Source: JAHRVQ01 sp964548025 (GTDB lineage Bacteria; Pseudomonadota; Gammaproteobacteria; Pseudomonadales; Azotimanducaceae). From it: a stretch of 64,000 nucleotides of DNA. The translations under genes and the position numbers were made by a program. The notes below the pieces were generated by a model, which made no database searches, was not told where the DNA came from, and saw only the letters and a program-made list of their open reading frames with translations. Below are positions 55,624 through 64,000 of this stretch, in pieces (the first letter of the stretch is position 1; each line of letters begins with the position of its first letter). The stretch spans positions 16,030 to 80,029 of the forward strand of contig CAZJRI010000006.1 of assembly GCA_964548025.1 (NCBI GenBank). Direction: 5' to 3'.

Positions 55624-56319
55624 TTAATAGTGTTCCACGACTCTTGCCACCTCAGCATTCTCATCTATTTCAAGATCAACTTTTCGGTAGAGATGAACCG
55701 TCCCCTTAATCGCTGAATCTGCATCAACCACCAGCGTGGGTCTGTTCACACTACGTTGAAACCATCCATTGTTGTCTTCGAAGACAACGTCCCCTGATAC
55801 CACACTGCCTCTGAGGATCTTGATGTCACCGTTAACGGTCTCGACATTATTGCCAACTTCTGTTGCACGAAGCTGAATGGTGCCGTTGACTGTACGCACG
55901 TCTTCCTTGATGACACTACCCTGACGTAGTTCAATCCGGCCGTTGACGGTTTCGAGGTCGTCTTCGACCGTGAGGTTTTCACCCCCTCGAATACTGCCGT
56001 TGGTGGTCTCAACGGAGAAAACGGAAACCTGGTCGTGAATTCGAATCGAACCGTTTACTGCCTCAACCTTGTCTGCTGTGCTGTTATCTCGCAGGGTAAT
56101 ACTGCCGTTAACGGATTCCACATGCCCGACATTCTCACCTTCATCGACGTGAATACTGCCGAATACCTTGTCTATGTGATGGCGGTCTCCATGACGATGG
56201 CGATTATCGTAGCCATCGTCCCAATCCCAGGCATCGGGATCGACCTGCACGATGCAGCCACTTAGGAGGATCAGCGTAAAAGGTAGCAGGGTAAATTTGA
56301 GCATTTTGTTTAAAGACAT
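55624..56319 (-). CDS. Lipoprotein with DUF4097-like beta-helical repeats
   Basis: A 231-residue protein with a lipobox (LLPFTLILLSGC, Cys22). After a His/Asp-rich stretch (DGYDNRHRHGDRHHIDK), six or seven repeats of about 18-19 residues follow, each with V-E-x-V-N-G-x-I (VESVNGSITLR, VEAVNGSIRIH, LETVNGRIELR, VRTVNGTIQLR, VETVNGDIKIL). This pattern builds a right-handed beta-solenoid as in DUF4097/adhesin-like proteins. It is probably held on the periplasmic side of a membrane. The His/Asp segment could bind metal. The function is unknown. Confidence 0.82.
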   Translation of the reverse strand: MSLNKMLKFTLLPFTLILLSGCIVQVDPDAWDWDDGYDNRHRHGDRHHIDKVFGSIHVDEGENVGHVESVNGSITLRDNSTADKVEAVNGSIRIHDQVSVFSVETTNGSIRGGENLTVEDDLETVNGRIELRQGSVIKEDVRTVNGTIQLRATEVGNNVETVNGDIKILRGSVVSGDVVFEDNNGWFQRSVNRPTLVVDADSAIKGTVHLYRKVDLEIDENAEVARVVEHY

Positions 56320-56614
56320 ATGATCTTCGCCCCATTTGTGTGGATATCGGTATTATGACGCATGAGGTTGTCGTAAGGTTTGAATCTCTTCAAAAAACTT
56401 GCTGAATCGCTTCTGTACCTGGTAGTGACCAGATCAATCATTGGTGAAAGGAACTCATTTAAGCGATTCGATAGGATCGATTGGAATGTTGAACTGAGTA
56501 GCGAAAAGAGAAGCCCCGGCTCGGAACGCAATAGTAGACATAAATTTACAGATTACCGAGGTGACCACCATTCACCTGACTACTATGCCGATGGCCGCAA
56601 TTCAGCTATCCGCG
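56320..56614. other. Intergenic region, nothing recognised
   Basis: This region precedes the lipoprotein gene and follows the end of the SDR gene, both on the minus strand. A 92-codon frame on the plus strand (56380-56658, TTG start) has a basic, Arg/Ser-rich product with no family resemblance and overlaps the SDR 3' end; I do not call it. I see no hairpin or repeat of note. Confidence 0.5.
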
Positions 56615-57640
56615 CTAGGGACTTATCGGCGAGTCAATATCAAGCCTGGGATATTTAGACGCATCGTCATCAATCTGCTCCCACAGCTCCAGCGACGCCT
56701 GCCAGAGTTTCTGACCTTCTACCGGATCGTAGACCTTTTCGTCCATCAGTTTCTTATTGAACATATGCAGGTATTGATTGCTGAGGCCGTTGAAGTCTTT
56801 GGAGACTGCCAGATAGACAGGTGCTAGCGCTGCTTTCTTAGGGGATTTGAATATCACGGTAAAAATCAGCCTCAAGACTATTCGCAATAGAAGCGGTGCC
56901 TCTTTGATGATGTTGGAATTCACCGGACCGGGACAGATGACATTGGCCTGTATACATACGCCGTCTTTGTTTATTCGTCTGGAAAACTCTGTTGCCAGGG
57001 TATTTAGTATCAACTTGAAATAACTGTAGTTATTGATGGCCTTCGATACGCCATAGGGGAAGAAGGTGCCGAATTCGTCATAGTCAATGGCAGATGATGA
57101 CTGATGAGAGTCGGATGAAATAAACGTCACTCTTGGTTGTTGCTGCCTGTCCGGTATCAGGATTTTATTGGCCAACAGTAAACGCAACAGAATAAAATTG
57201 GCAAGATAGTTGACCAGAAACATTTCGTCGAGACCACTTGGAACCTGACGCGCCTCCGGTAAGGTTGTTGCTGCATTCAACAGAAGAACATCGGCGGTGA
57301 TTTGTTTTTCTGCCAAGGTGCGTACGAATGAATGTATTGTGTCTATTCGACCAAGATCCAGTTGCATCATTTCGATATTATCTGAACCGGATTCAATTTT
57401 TGCGCGGTCTCCGGCGACCGGAATGCCACTGCGGCAGGCCATGATGACATTTCCGCCACGTCGAGCGATTTCCACCGTCATCGCGAATCCCAGTCCTGAA
57501 TTTGCTCCCGTGATGATAATTGTCTTGCCATCGAATCTGTCCTCGTCGGTTAATCTCCCTCCGAGGGACTGCTTTCGCAACAGATCACTGAAGCCTGCGA
57601 GGCTTGCAATAACAGGGTTGTCAAATCGACCGTGAGTCAT
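56615..57640 (-). CDS. SDR family oxidoreductase (retinol-dehydrogenase-like)
   Basis: A 341-residue extended SDR. DGKTIIITGANSGLGFAM carries the TGxxxGxG cofactor loop (about residues 47-54), LLLNAATTLP replaces the common NNAG, and TFISSDSHQS with YGVSKAINNYS gives catalytic Ser, Tyr and Lys. The 40-residue N-terminal extension and long C-terminal part resemble retinol-dehydrogenase/protochlorophyllide-reductase-like SDRs that act on lipophilic substrates. A GST-like gene is upstream on the same strand. Confidence 0.9.
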   Translation of the reverse strand: MTHGRFDNPVIASLAGFSDLLRKQSLGGRLTDEDRFDGKTIIITGANSGLGFAMTVEIARRGGNVIMACRSGIPVAGDRAKIESGSDNIEMMQLDLGRIDTIHSFVRTLAEKQITADVLLLNAATTLPEARQVPSGLDEMFLVNYLANFILLRLLLANKILIPDRQQQPRVTFISSDSHQSSSAIDYDEFGTFFPYGVSKAINNYSYFKLILNTLATEFSRRINKDGVCIQANVICPGPVNSNIIKEAPLLLRIVLRLIFTVIFKSPKKAALAPVYLAVSKDFNGLSNQYLHMFNKKLMDEKVYDPVEGQKLWQASLELWEQIDDDASKYPRLDIDSPISP

Positions 57641-57712
57641 AGCGATCCATCACCCTGGTTTTCGTGCTTGAATCGCCGCTCTTTTAACCTGGGCATAGTC
57701 GTCGGCATCTGC

Positions 57713-58477
57713 CTAGAAGCTGAGGGGCAGGGATAGGTGTTTCTCGAAGATAAGATCACGTTGTTCGATCAGCACAGGATCATAGCCTGAGATAGATTGA
57801 GCAAGGGCTCCCCAGGATTTCCTGAGACCGTCGGGCATTGGGTTCTGCTCAGGGGGCAGGGCCTGCAGTGCATTTGAGAAGAATGCCCAGTAAACATCTG
57901 CCGCCGAAAGCTGATCACCAATCAGATACTCGCTACCGGACGCGGTTTGTGTCTTGATGTGCGAAGCCAGATCTGCGAAGAAGCTTTCCAGCCATTGCGT
58001 TGCCTCCTCAATCTTATTCTCTGAATAGCCATATTCCGCATACATGGGATTCTTCATCGCGACTTCTTTGCCTTGTACCATAACACCAAGGTGTAACATG
58101 AGGATTCGTGCGTTCCAGAGCATGCCGTTTTCTCCGGCAATTTCGTTGGTTAGCCCCATCATCAGCATGCGATCCTGACGGTCTTCAGGCACCAACGACG
58201 CGCCTGAGCCAAGCCTTTCTGCGAGATCGAGAATCTCAAGCCAGCGAACTCGTGGTGGTTCATCGTTATATATCGCAATAGGGGCGTTTCGATGTCCCGT
58301 CCATGCCACCAGATCTGGATTACCGCCGCCGCCAATTTGTTCCACGGCCTTGTAATCGACGTTACGCAGGCTGAAGACTGCCTTGGCGGCTTCACTCCAT
58401 GGCCCCGGGACTCCGCGAGTCAGCACAAGCCGCAGGCCGTCCTGATGTTTTGCTTCTTCAACTGTTAGATATTCCAT
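57713..58477 (-). CDS. Glutathione S-transferase-like protein
   Basis: About 254 residues from ATG 58477 (MEYLTVEEAKHQDGLRLVLT), supported by AGGAAA seven bases upstream; an earlier in-frame ATG at 58516 is less likely. The N-terminal thioredoxin-like half has GVPGPWSEAAKAVFSLRNVD and NAPIAIYNDEPPRVRW (cis-Pro loop). The C-terminal all-helical half has GSEYLIGDQLSAADVYWAFF, the GST N-capping box region. The catalytic residue is not obvious. It probably belongs with the SDR gene that follows. Confidence 0.8.
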   Translation of the reverse strand: MEYLTVEEAKHQDGLRLVLTRGVPGPWSEAAKAVFSLRNVDYKAVEQIGGGGNPDLVAWTGHRNAPIAIYNDEPPRVRWLEILDLAERLGSGASLVPEDRQDRMLMMGLTNEIAGENGMLWNARILMLHLGVMVQGKEVAMKNPMYAEYGYSENKIEEATQWLESFFADLASHIKTQTASGSEYLIGDQLSAADVYWAFFSNALQALPPEQNPMPDGLRKSWGALAQSISGYDPVLIEQRDLIFEKHLSLPLSF

Positions 58478-58771
58478 TAATTTTCCTGAACTCGTTAGAA
58501 CGATTATTTTGTTCACGATTCAGCGGCGTGAACGGGTGATACAAGACTACCTCAGCGATATGGTTTGAGGGAAATTAAAAACGGCAGAAGATAAAACTTG
58601 TTCCGATCTCTGAATCGAATGCCGACAAAGGGAAAATCATCGAACGTATACGATAGGGATGAAAATTGGATAGGTAGAGCAGGCATGCCAGGTTTGAATA
58701 CTGCCCATGTCAGTTTGGAATTCGCGCCCTGTTTTTGATGGGCTCAAACTAGTGATTTTTTTTACGACTCA

Positions 58772-59218
58772 TCAGGTTTGATCAGCACTATCCAGTTTCT
58801 GCGCCAATCGCCAGTGAAAGTAGAAAACCGGGCATGAAACCAATAATACAATCATGATCTGAATCAGGCTTCTCTGTGCATCGTGTCGTGCATTGTCGAT
58901 GATAATTGCCAGTTGTTGTTCTCGCATGCGGGTGACTTCTTCCTCGCTGAGTGGCTCTTGTTCACCTTGTTTAGGGACGGGTCTAGCCAGTGCTGCACCC
59001 GGACCGCGTTCATTGATCGCCATCAATGCAGGCCAGGCGCCAGTCATCCCGGATCTGCGAAAATTCTCATTTGACTGCAGGTTGCGATACTCATATGAGT
59101 TCATGGTCAGTTTTGGCAGCACCATCTGTACGATATCAAACAGGCCTATCCCGGTTGAAATCGTGATGCATAGAATGGTTGCGAAACAAACAGCGAGTGC
59201 ATAAATTCGGATGAACAT
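58772..59218 (-). CDS. Small membrane protein of unknown function
   Basis: About 148 residues from ATG 59218, chosen because GTAGG lies five bases upstream. Two membrane helices, one at the N-terminus (YALAVCFATILCITISTGIG) and one near the C-terminus (SLIQIMIVLLVSCPVFYFHW), flank a soluble stretch of about 75 residues rich in Arg, Glu and Pro, probably periplasmic. No family is recognised. It is divergent from the yjbR-like gene. The 255-bp region to its left (58517-58771) shows nothing. Confidence 0.65.
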   Translation of the reverse strand: MFIRIYALAVCFATILCITISTGIGLFDIVQMVLPKLTMNSYEYRNLQSNENFRRSGMTGAWPALMAINERGPGAALARPVPKQGEQEPLSEEEVTRMREQQLAIIIDNARHDAQRSLIQIMIVLLVSCPVFYFHWRLAQKLDSADQT

Positions 59219-59411
59219 GATGCCTACGATCCTCAGTTGGTTATTCAAAGCAAAGATTTGCTGCCAGCCCGATCCAGATTATCGAGTCTGGAAAAAAATC
59301 ACTTTAGTGGGCCATCATAAACTATAAGACCTTTACGGTTAGCAAGTTATTTCAGCGTTGTCTAAGCTGATCTTCTTTACTCCAAATAGATCAAAAAAGT
59401 AAACTGCTTCG

Positions 59412-59801
59412 ATGAATTCTGCAGTCGATGTCGTGAAACAATACCTCCTTGGTAAGCCGGAAGCGTTTGAGGATTATCCCTTCGGGTCGGACATAGCAGT
59501 GTTTAAAGTAAAAAAGAAAATGTTTGCAACACTGATCTTCAAGAATGGTTTCTGGTCGATGAATCTCAAATGCGATCCGGAAGAAGCAGTGATGCTAAGG
59601 GATGTATTCGAAGCGATAATCCCTGGTTACCATATGAATAAAGCACACTGGAACACGGTTATTCTTGATGAATCTATCCCGCAGGGCGAAGTCGAACGCA
59701 TGATTGATAATTCTTATGCGCTCGTCGTGAAAGGGTTGCGGAAAGTTGAGCGGCGTCAGCTTGAAACGCGCTATAGTGATCGTCGACTTTACGGGCGCTG
59801 A
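59412..59801 (+). CDS. MmcQ/YjbR family protein
   Basis: A 129-residue protein of typical YjbR length. EAFEDYPFGSDIAVFKVKKK, MFATLIFKNGFWSMNLKCDP and GYHMNKAHWNTVILDESIPQ follow the family's pattern, and DNSYALVVKGL is the conserved C-terminal helix. The fold resembles a double-wing DNA-binding domain, but no role is established. It sits nine bases before rlmKL on the same strand, so they are probably co-transcribed. Confidence 0.9.
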   Translation: MNSAVDVVKQYLLGKPEAFEDYPFGSDIAVFKVKKKMFATLIFKNGFWSMNLKCDPEEAVMLRDVFEAIIPGYHMNKAHWNTVILDESIPQGEVERMIDNSYALVVKGLRKVERRQLETRYSDRRLYGR

Positions 59802-59810
59802 AGATATTCG

Positions 59811-61982
59811 ATGAAATCATTTGCATTCTTTGCCACAGCCGCAAAAGGTATTGAAACCTTGCTGCTCGAAGAACTGGCTGCGCTGGGTTCAACCGACGTG
59901 AAGGAGACTCGTGCTGGGGTACACTTTTCCGGTAGCCTTGAGCAGGCTTATCGTACTTGTCTCTGGTCTAGACTGGCCAATCGAATCCTCTTGCCTATTG
60001 CGAAATTTCATTGCCTGACAGATGAGTATCTGTATCGAGAAGTGAAGGCTATTGATTGGCAAGAGCATATGGATGTTCATCAGACTCTCGCGGTAGATGC
60101 GAGTGTCATAAATTCTACAATAAGCCACAGTCAGTACGCTGCGCTCAAGACCAAGGATGCAGTCGTAGATTATTTCCGGGAGTTGACAGGAGAGAGACCC
60201 TCGATAGAAACCGACCGACCCGATATTCAGATAAATCTCTATCTAAACAATGATAATGCCCAGGTTTATATTGATCTTTCAGGTGAGAGCCTGCATCAGA
60301 GAGGATACAGAACCAGAGGTTCTGCAGCACCACTCAAAGAAAATCTGGCGGCCGCGATCCTCTATAGAGCAGGGTGGCCGGAGGTTTATAAATCCGGTGG
60401 AGCCTTCGTTGACTTCATGTGCGGTTCGGGCACGCTACCTATTGAAGCCGCAATGATGGCATGCGATATCGCCCCTGGTATTAATCGAGATTACTTTGGT
60501 TTCCTGGGTTGGCGACAACACGACGAAACAACGTGGCAAGTACTTAAAGAAGAAGCTGCCAGGCGCAGGGCAAAAGGCCTTGAACAGCCGCCTGCAGTGT
60601 TTGGTTTTGATCATCACAGAGACACGATTAAAAAGACCATTCAGCACGTCTCTCAGGCCGGGCTGGAGAATGTTGTACAGATAGAGTATCAGGATGTGTT
60701 TTCGTTCGACGCTGCATTACCAGATTTCAAAAATAATGGGTTGGTTGTATTGAACCCGCCCTACGGAAAACGGTTGGGACAAGAAGAGCAACTGGAACCA
60801 CTTTATAAAGAGATTGGTAATGTGCTGAATACCCGGTTCAAGGGTTTCAAGGCAGCAGTCTTTGTCGATGACCAGGCTAAAGGAAAAGCCATTGGGTTTA
60901 GAGCCAGGAAGATTCACTCGCTTTTCAATGGCGCGATCCCCTGTAAATTATTGCATTTCGATATCAATGACGAGAGCACACTCCGAGATTACCGGCTACC
61001 AAAACTGTTGGAACCGGAAGCGTTGAGTGAACAATCAAGGGGTTTTGAAAATCGTCTGAATAAGAATCTGAAGCAATTAAAAAAGTGGGCGGCAAATGAG
61101 GGTATTTCCTGTTATCGAATTTATGATGCGGATCTGCCTGATTATTCCGTCGCGATCGATCTCTATGAAAGTGATCAGACCTGGATCAATATTCAGGAGT
61201 ATGAGGCGCCGAAAACAATCGACCCCGATAAAGCCAGGCACAGGCTCAGGGAGGTCGTGACTATCGTCTTAAATGTCATGCAGCTTGATTCGTCGGCACT
61301 GTTCCTGAAACGCAGGCGACGTCAGCGCGGTGATGCTCAATACGAAAAACTGGCTGATGAGCAAAATTTTCGTATCGTTCAGGAAGCAGGGTGTAAATTC
61401 TGGATTAACCTGGAGGATTATCTTGATACAGGGCTGTTTCTTGATCATCGACCAATGCGCGAAGAAATTCTGTCTGACAGTCGTGGCAAGTCATTTCTGA
61501 ACCTGTTTGCCTATACGGGGTCTTTTAGCGTTTGTGCTGCCATGGGTGGTGCAAGGCGGACACTGACAGTGGATATGTCAAAGACCTATCTGGACTGGGC
61601 TAAACGCAATATGCAGTTAAATGGTGCCGAAGCCGAATTCCATCGATTCCTTCAAACCGACTGCCTGAGCTGGTTGGAACACCCGACGGAAAAAAAACGC
61701 TATGACATCATTTTTCTGGACCCACCCAGTTTTTCAAACTCAAAGAGAATGAAGCAGGTGTTCGACATACAGAAGGATCACGTCAGGATAATTCGTCAGT
61801 CGATGAAACTGCTGGAAGAAGACGGTGTACTGTTTTTCTCGACAAATCTAAGGGGGTTCAGGTTGGATGAGCAAGCCCTTGATGATATTAGTTGCGTTGA
61901 TATCACAGATCGAACTATCCCCTTTGATTTCAAACAAAGAAAACATGTGCATCGTTGCTGGAAATTGCGACAAATGGGCTAG
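59811..61982 (+). CDS. rlmL: Bifunctional 23S rRNA methyltransferase RlmKL
   Basis: A 723-residue fused enzyme, close to E. coli RlmKL (702). The N-terminal RlmL half has an amino-terminal FFATAAKGIETLLLEEL and THUMP domain (about 45-160), VDFMCGSGTLPIEAAMMA (SAM motif I) and VLNPPYGKRL (catalytic NPPY, guanine-N2 methylation at 2445). The C-terminal RlmK half has LDHRPMRE, FLNLFAYTGSFSVCAAMGG (motif I), VDMSKTYLDWAKRN and IIFLDPPSFSNSKRM (DPPSF), for N7 methylation of G2069. The fusion is typical of gammaproteobacteria. The last four bases overlap the convergent O-antigen-ligase-type gene. Confidence 0.96.
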   Translation: MKSFAFFATAAKGIETLLLEELAALGSTDVKETRAGVHFSGSLEQAYRTCLWSRLANRILLPIAKFHCLTDEYLYREVKAIDWQEHMDVHQTLAVDASVINSTISHSQYAALKTKDAVVDYFRELTGERPSIETDRPDIQINLYLNNDNAQVYIDLSGESLHQRGYRTRGSAAPLKENLAAAILYRAGWPEVYKSGGAFVDFMCGSGTLPIEAAMMACDIAPGINRDYFGFLGWRQHDETTWQVLKEEAARRRAKGLEQPPAVFGFDHHRDTIKKTIQHVSQAGLENVVQIEYQDVFSFDAALPDFKNNGLVVLNPPYGKRLGQEEQLEPLYKEIGNVLNTRFKGFKAAVFVDDQAKGKAIGFRARKIHSLFNGAIPCKLLHFDINDESTLRDYRLPKLLEPEALSEQSRGFENRLNKNLKQLKKWAANEGISCYRIYDADLPDYSVAIDLYESDQTWINIQEYEAPKTIDPDKARHRLREVVTIVLNVMQLDSSALFLKRRRRQRGDAQYEKLADEQNFRIVQEAGCKFWINLEDYLDTGLFLDHRPMREEILSDSRGKSFLNLFAYTGSFSVCAAMGGARRTLTVDMSKTYLDWAKRNMQLNGAEAEFHRFLQTDCLSWLEHPTEKKRYDIIFLDPPSFSNSKRMKQVFDIQKDHVRIIRQSMKLLEEDGVLFFSTNLRGFRLDEQALDDISCVDITDRTIPFDFKQRKHVHRCWKLRQMG

Positions 61983-63952
61983 CCTTCCTTGTCGATACCC
62001 TGCTGTGAGTCGACTATTCTTAGCATCTCCCTTATGGACTGGGCTCTTGGATTGAGTTGCAGGTAGTTGTTTATAATGGTCCTTGCGCCTGGGTAATCTC
62101 GCTGTGCAATTTGATAAGTTGCCAGGAACCGATGAGTGTCTTCCCTGTTAGGAGCACGCGCAATCAAATCGGTTTTAATAGCGGCCAGCCTGGGATATAC
62201 ATCGGGGTAGTCGACAACTATCCGCAGGTAGGCATAACCAATTGAAAGGAGGGTGCGCCAGTTCAATTGTTTGCCATCAAGTATTGTTTCGGATAGCCGG
62301 TTCAGCAGACGTTTAGATTGATTTTTCTCCGCTTTATTCAGGGAAGTCCAACTGATAGAGAGTGATTTGGCGAACTGATCAATGTGTTCTTCCTTGTGCA
62401 TGGAGAAAATTGAGGTAAGCTCAGCTTCTTCCAAAACCAGGGTCCAGTTTTGTTCAGACTTTAGCTTCTTGACGATACGGGCGCCTTCGACGAACTGTGA
62501 TTCGACAACAATGACCATAGTTGTAATCAGAGTTGCTACTAACAAAATCACTTTTTTAGAGACTGCAGAAGATGTGGCTGGTTGATTCCGCGACCTTGAA
62601 TTGAGATAGAGGCAATAACCGAGCATTGAGAAAAATAGCAAATTCACTGGCTGGCTATCGAACAGGAAAAGTGTCCCAATCAAATAGGTAACCAATACAG
62701 AAAGGAATATAAGGGATCCGTCACGACTACTCGGGAAGTCCGACGAATTTTCGACATCAGACTGATGGCTGCCCCTGATTTCCTTCAGGAGAATCAAAAA
62801 GCAGAAAATCAATAATACAATATAACCGGAGAGCCCTGAAAATCCGGAAGCCACGGCAACTTCGATTAGCTGGTTGTGGGCGTAGTCAAATGATTCAAAC
62901 CATGCCTGATCGGGTCCTGCGAGCAGACCAAAGGGTACGATATAGTTTTCCTGGCCCCAACCTAAAAATGGTTTTTCCCAAAGTGCCAGCCATCCGATAT
63001 GCCAGCCTTCAAGCCTGCCCTGAATGGAATGATGTGCTAAGTTGGTATCCGCCATTCTGATCAGCAGCCGATCTCCGGCAAGCATGAGAGCTATCGCGAC
63101 CAGAATGAAAACACCGAATGTGACTAGCAGATTGCGCTTTGTGATTCTCGGTATTGATTGAATTGAAACAATAAAAACAGCCATTAAACCTGAAATCACG
63201 GCAAGAACAGCGCCCCTTGATCCGGTCGCGATCATCGAGGTAGCCAGTGTAACGACTGCGATTGAATATAAAATAACTGGAGGCCAATGGAGGTTTGTTG
63301 GATATACAGAGAGAGACTCTGTGACGACAGAAGACGAATTGCGCTTTCCGGCCTGAAGCTGTTGCCACAGAGACAGGATTGCCATTACGAGACAGATCGC
63401 CAGATAGTGACCAAACATGGCGGCATTGCCGACGCTGAATCCAAGCCGGTCTGTATTGAAATTTGGGAGTTGAATCCATCCGAACAGAAAGAGTAATGCC
63501 AGTAGAGAAATCAATGATGCAGTCGCAACGATGCCATCTGTTAGCGATTTCCATCGATCTTCACTGTGCAGAACGACAGACAGTGTACAGGCGTAAAGAG
63601 ACCATAAAATAAGGTTGTAGAGTCCCTGGGTACGCTCATAAGTGGACCAGAAACTACGCAGACTATTCACCCCGTTGGTTTGTGCGATCAGTTGAAGCAG
63701 GAGATAGATCGCGAGAATCACGTGTAATGTGCCAAGTCTCAGTCTTGTCTGACCCCGGTACCACAATATGGTTGCTATCAGAAAGCCAACCACAATGCCT
63801 AGATGACTTAATACTGCTTTGATAACCATGAACGGAAATATTGTGCTGCTTGAAACATAGAGTGGGTTGAACACGAGGATTGTCATGGACATAACGAAAC
63901 AGCCAAGCAGGACCCTGTCGGTCGTGTTGTTCGCCCGGGTTACCTGCATCAC
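61979..63952 (-). CDS. O-antigen ligase (WaaL/PglL/Wzy_C) family membrane protein
   Basis: A 657-residue protein with about 12 helices in the first 470 residues. The Wzy_C hallmark is FLGWGQENYIVPFGLLAGPD, followed by FDYAHNQLIEVAVASGFSGL (the AHN motif with catalytic His in ligases). The last 170 residues are a soluble TPR-like helical tail (EDTHRFLATYQIAQRDYPGA, TIINNYLQLNPRAQSIREML), as found in several PglL-type oligosaccharyltransferases. It transfers lipid-linked glycan to lipid A core or protein in the periplasm; which one is not clear. It starts 48 bp from the window edge and is convergent with rlmKL by a 4-bp overlap. Confidence 0.88.
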   Translation of the reverse strand: MMQVTRANNTTDRVLLGCFVMSMTILVFNPLYVSSSTIFPFMVIKAVLSHLGIVVGFLIATILWYRGQTRLRLGTLHVILAIYLLLQLIAQTNGVNSLRSFWSTYERTQGLYNLILWSLYACTLSVVLHSEDRWKSLTDGIVATASLISLLALLFLFGWIQLPNFNTDRLGFSVGNAAMFGHYLAICLVMAILSLWQQLQAGKRNSSSVVTESLSVYPTNLHWPPVILYSIAVVTLATSMIATGSRGAVLAVISGLMAVFIVSIQSIPRITKRNLLVTFGVFILVAIALMLAGDRLLIRMADTNLAHHSIQGRLEGWHIGWLALWEKPFLGWGQENYIVPFGLLAGPDQAWFESFDYAHNQLIEVAVASGFSGLSGYIVLLIFCFLILLKEIRGSHQSDVENSSDFPSSRDGSLIFLSVLVTYLIGTLFLFDSQPVNLLFFSMLGYCLYLNSRSRNQPATSSAVSKKVILLVATLITTMVIVVESQFVEGARIVKKLKSEQNWTLVLEEAELTSIFSMHKEEHIDQFAKSLSISWTSLNKAEKNQSKRLLNRLSETILDGKQLNWRTLLSIGYAYLRIVVDYPDVYPRLAAIKTDLIARAPNREDTHRFLATYQIAQRDYPGARTIINNYLQLNPRAQSIREMLRIVDSQQGIDKEG

Positions 63953-64000
63953 AATATCTGCCAGTAATTCAGTGACACCAATTTAATTGCTCCAGTTTCT

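Noticed and set aside
56380..56658. A possible 92-residue basic protein
   Set aside because: TTG start without a ribosome site, overlap with the SDR 3' end, and no domain.

Overview
This window looks like a chromosomal scaffold from a free-living, heterotrophic, probably marine gammaproteobacterium of moderate G+C content. The evidence is the fused RlmKL rRNA methyltransferase, HrpB, a YceH/DUF480 protein, a DUF4389 protein, SPOR-domain proteins, GltS, and many genes for oxidising and hydrolysing organic substrates: LLM flavin oxidoreductases, a PQQ cytochrome dehydrogenase, SDRs, a CoA transferase, an enoyl-CoA hydratase, a phytanoyl-CoA dioxygenase and amidohydrolases. A run of exactly ten Ns inside one gene (43373-43382) shows a scaffolded draft or metagenome-derived assembly. 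I saw no rRNA, tRNA, CRISPR, transposase or prophage genes.

Layout. 1-3.9 kb: two LLM monooxygenase-like genes (minus), then a secreted cytochrome c/PQQ dehydrogenase resembling polyvinyl-alcohol dehydrogenase. 4-7.8 kb: a membrane TIR/TPR protein convergent with a recQ split by one in-frame TGA. 8-11.2 kb: a heptanucleotide repeat, then a translationally coupled kinase/class-III PLP enzyme pair of the hydroxylysine kinase/phospholyase type, divergent from an alpha/beta hydrolase. 11.2-12.8 kb: structured element A and an ACS-type MFS transporter. 13-17.6 kb: a NarX/NarL-like two-component pair with a 15-bp minisatellite at the gene junction, an ECF-type sigma factor and an exported protein of unknown function. 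17.6-25.9 kb: GPH symporter, M20 amidohydrolase, DUF4389 protein with a strong terminator, lipid kinase, DUF255 thioredoxin-fold protein, SDR and VOC protein. 26-35 kb: three amidohydrolase-superfamily proteins (two coupled, one a TolB-propeller lipoprotein) and a Sel1/SPOR protein. 35-42.7 kb: methyltransferase, small membrane protein, rubrerythrin-like protein, structured element B, CoA transferase, hrpB, enoyl-CoA hydratase and PhyH. 42.9-48.5 kb: two coupled paralogous secreted proteins divergent from a MarR regulator and a SPOR-CBM9-DUF5916 outer-membrane-type protein. 48.5-64 kb: GltS-like symporter, second ACS MFS transporter, YceH, DUF3750, DUF3604, a DUF4097-like lipoprotein, SDR, GST-like protein, YjbR, RlmKL and an O-antigen-ligase-family protein.

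The most unusual signal is a pair of elements of about 240 bp (A, 11239-11476; B, 36818-37060). They lie in opposite orientation 25 kb apart and contain no gene. Each has an outer inverted repeat of about 20 bp and an inner one of 26-28 bp around a core. The cores are clearly homologous (23-bp and 15-bp identical blocks, plus a compensatory base-pair change). The arms are unrelated between copies, yet perfect or near-perfect within each copy. I do not recognise this family and regard it as the best candidate for something undescribed.
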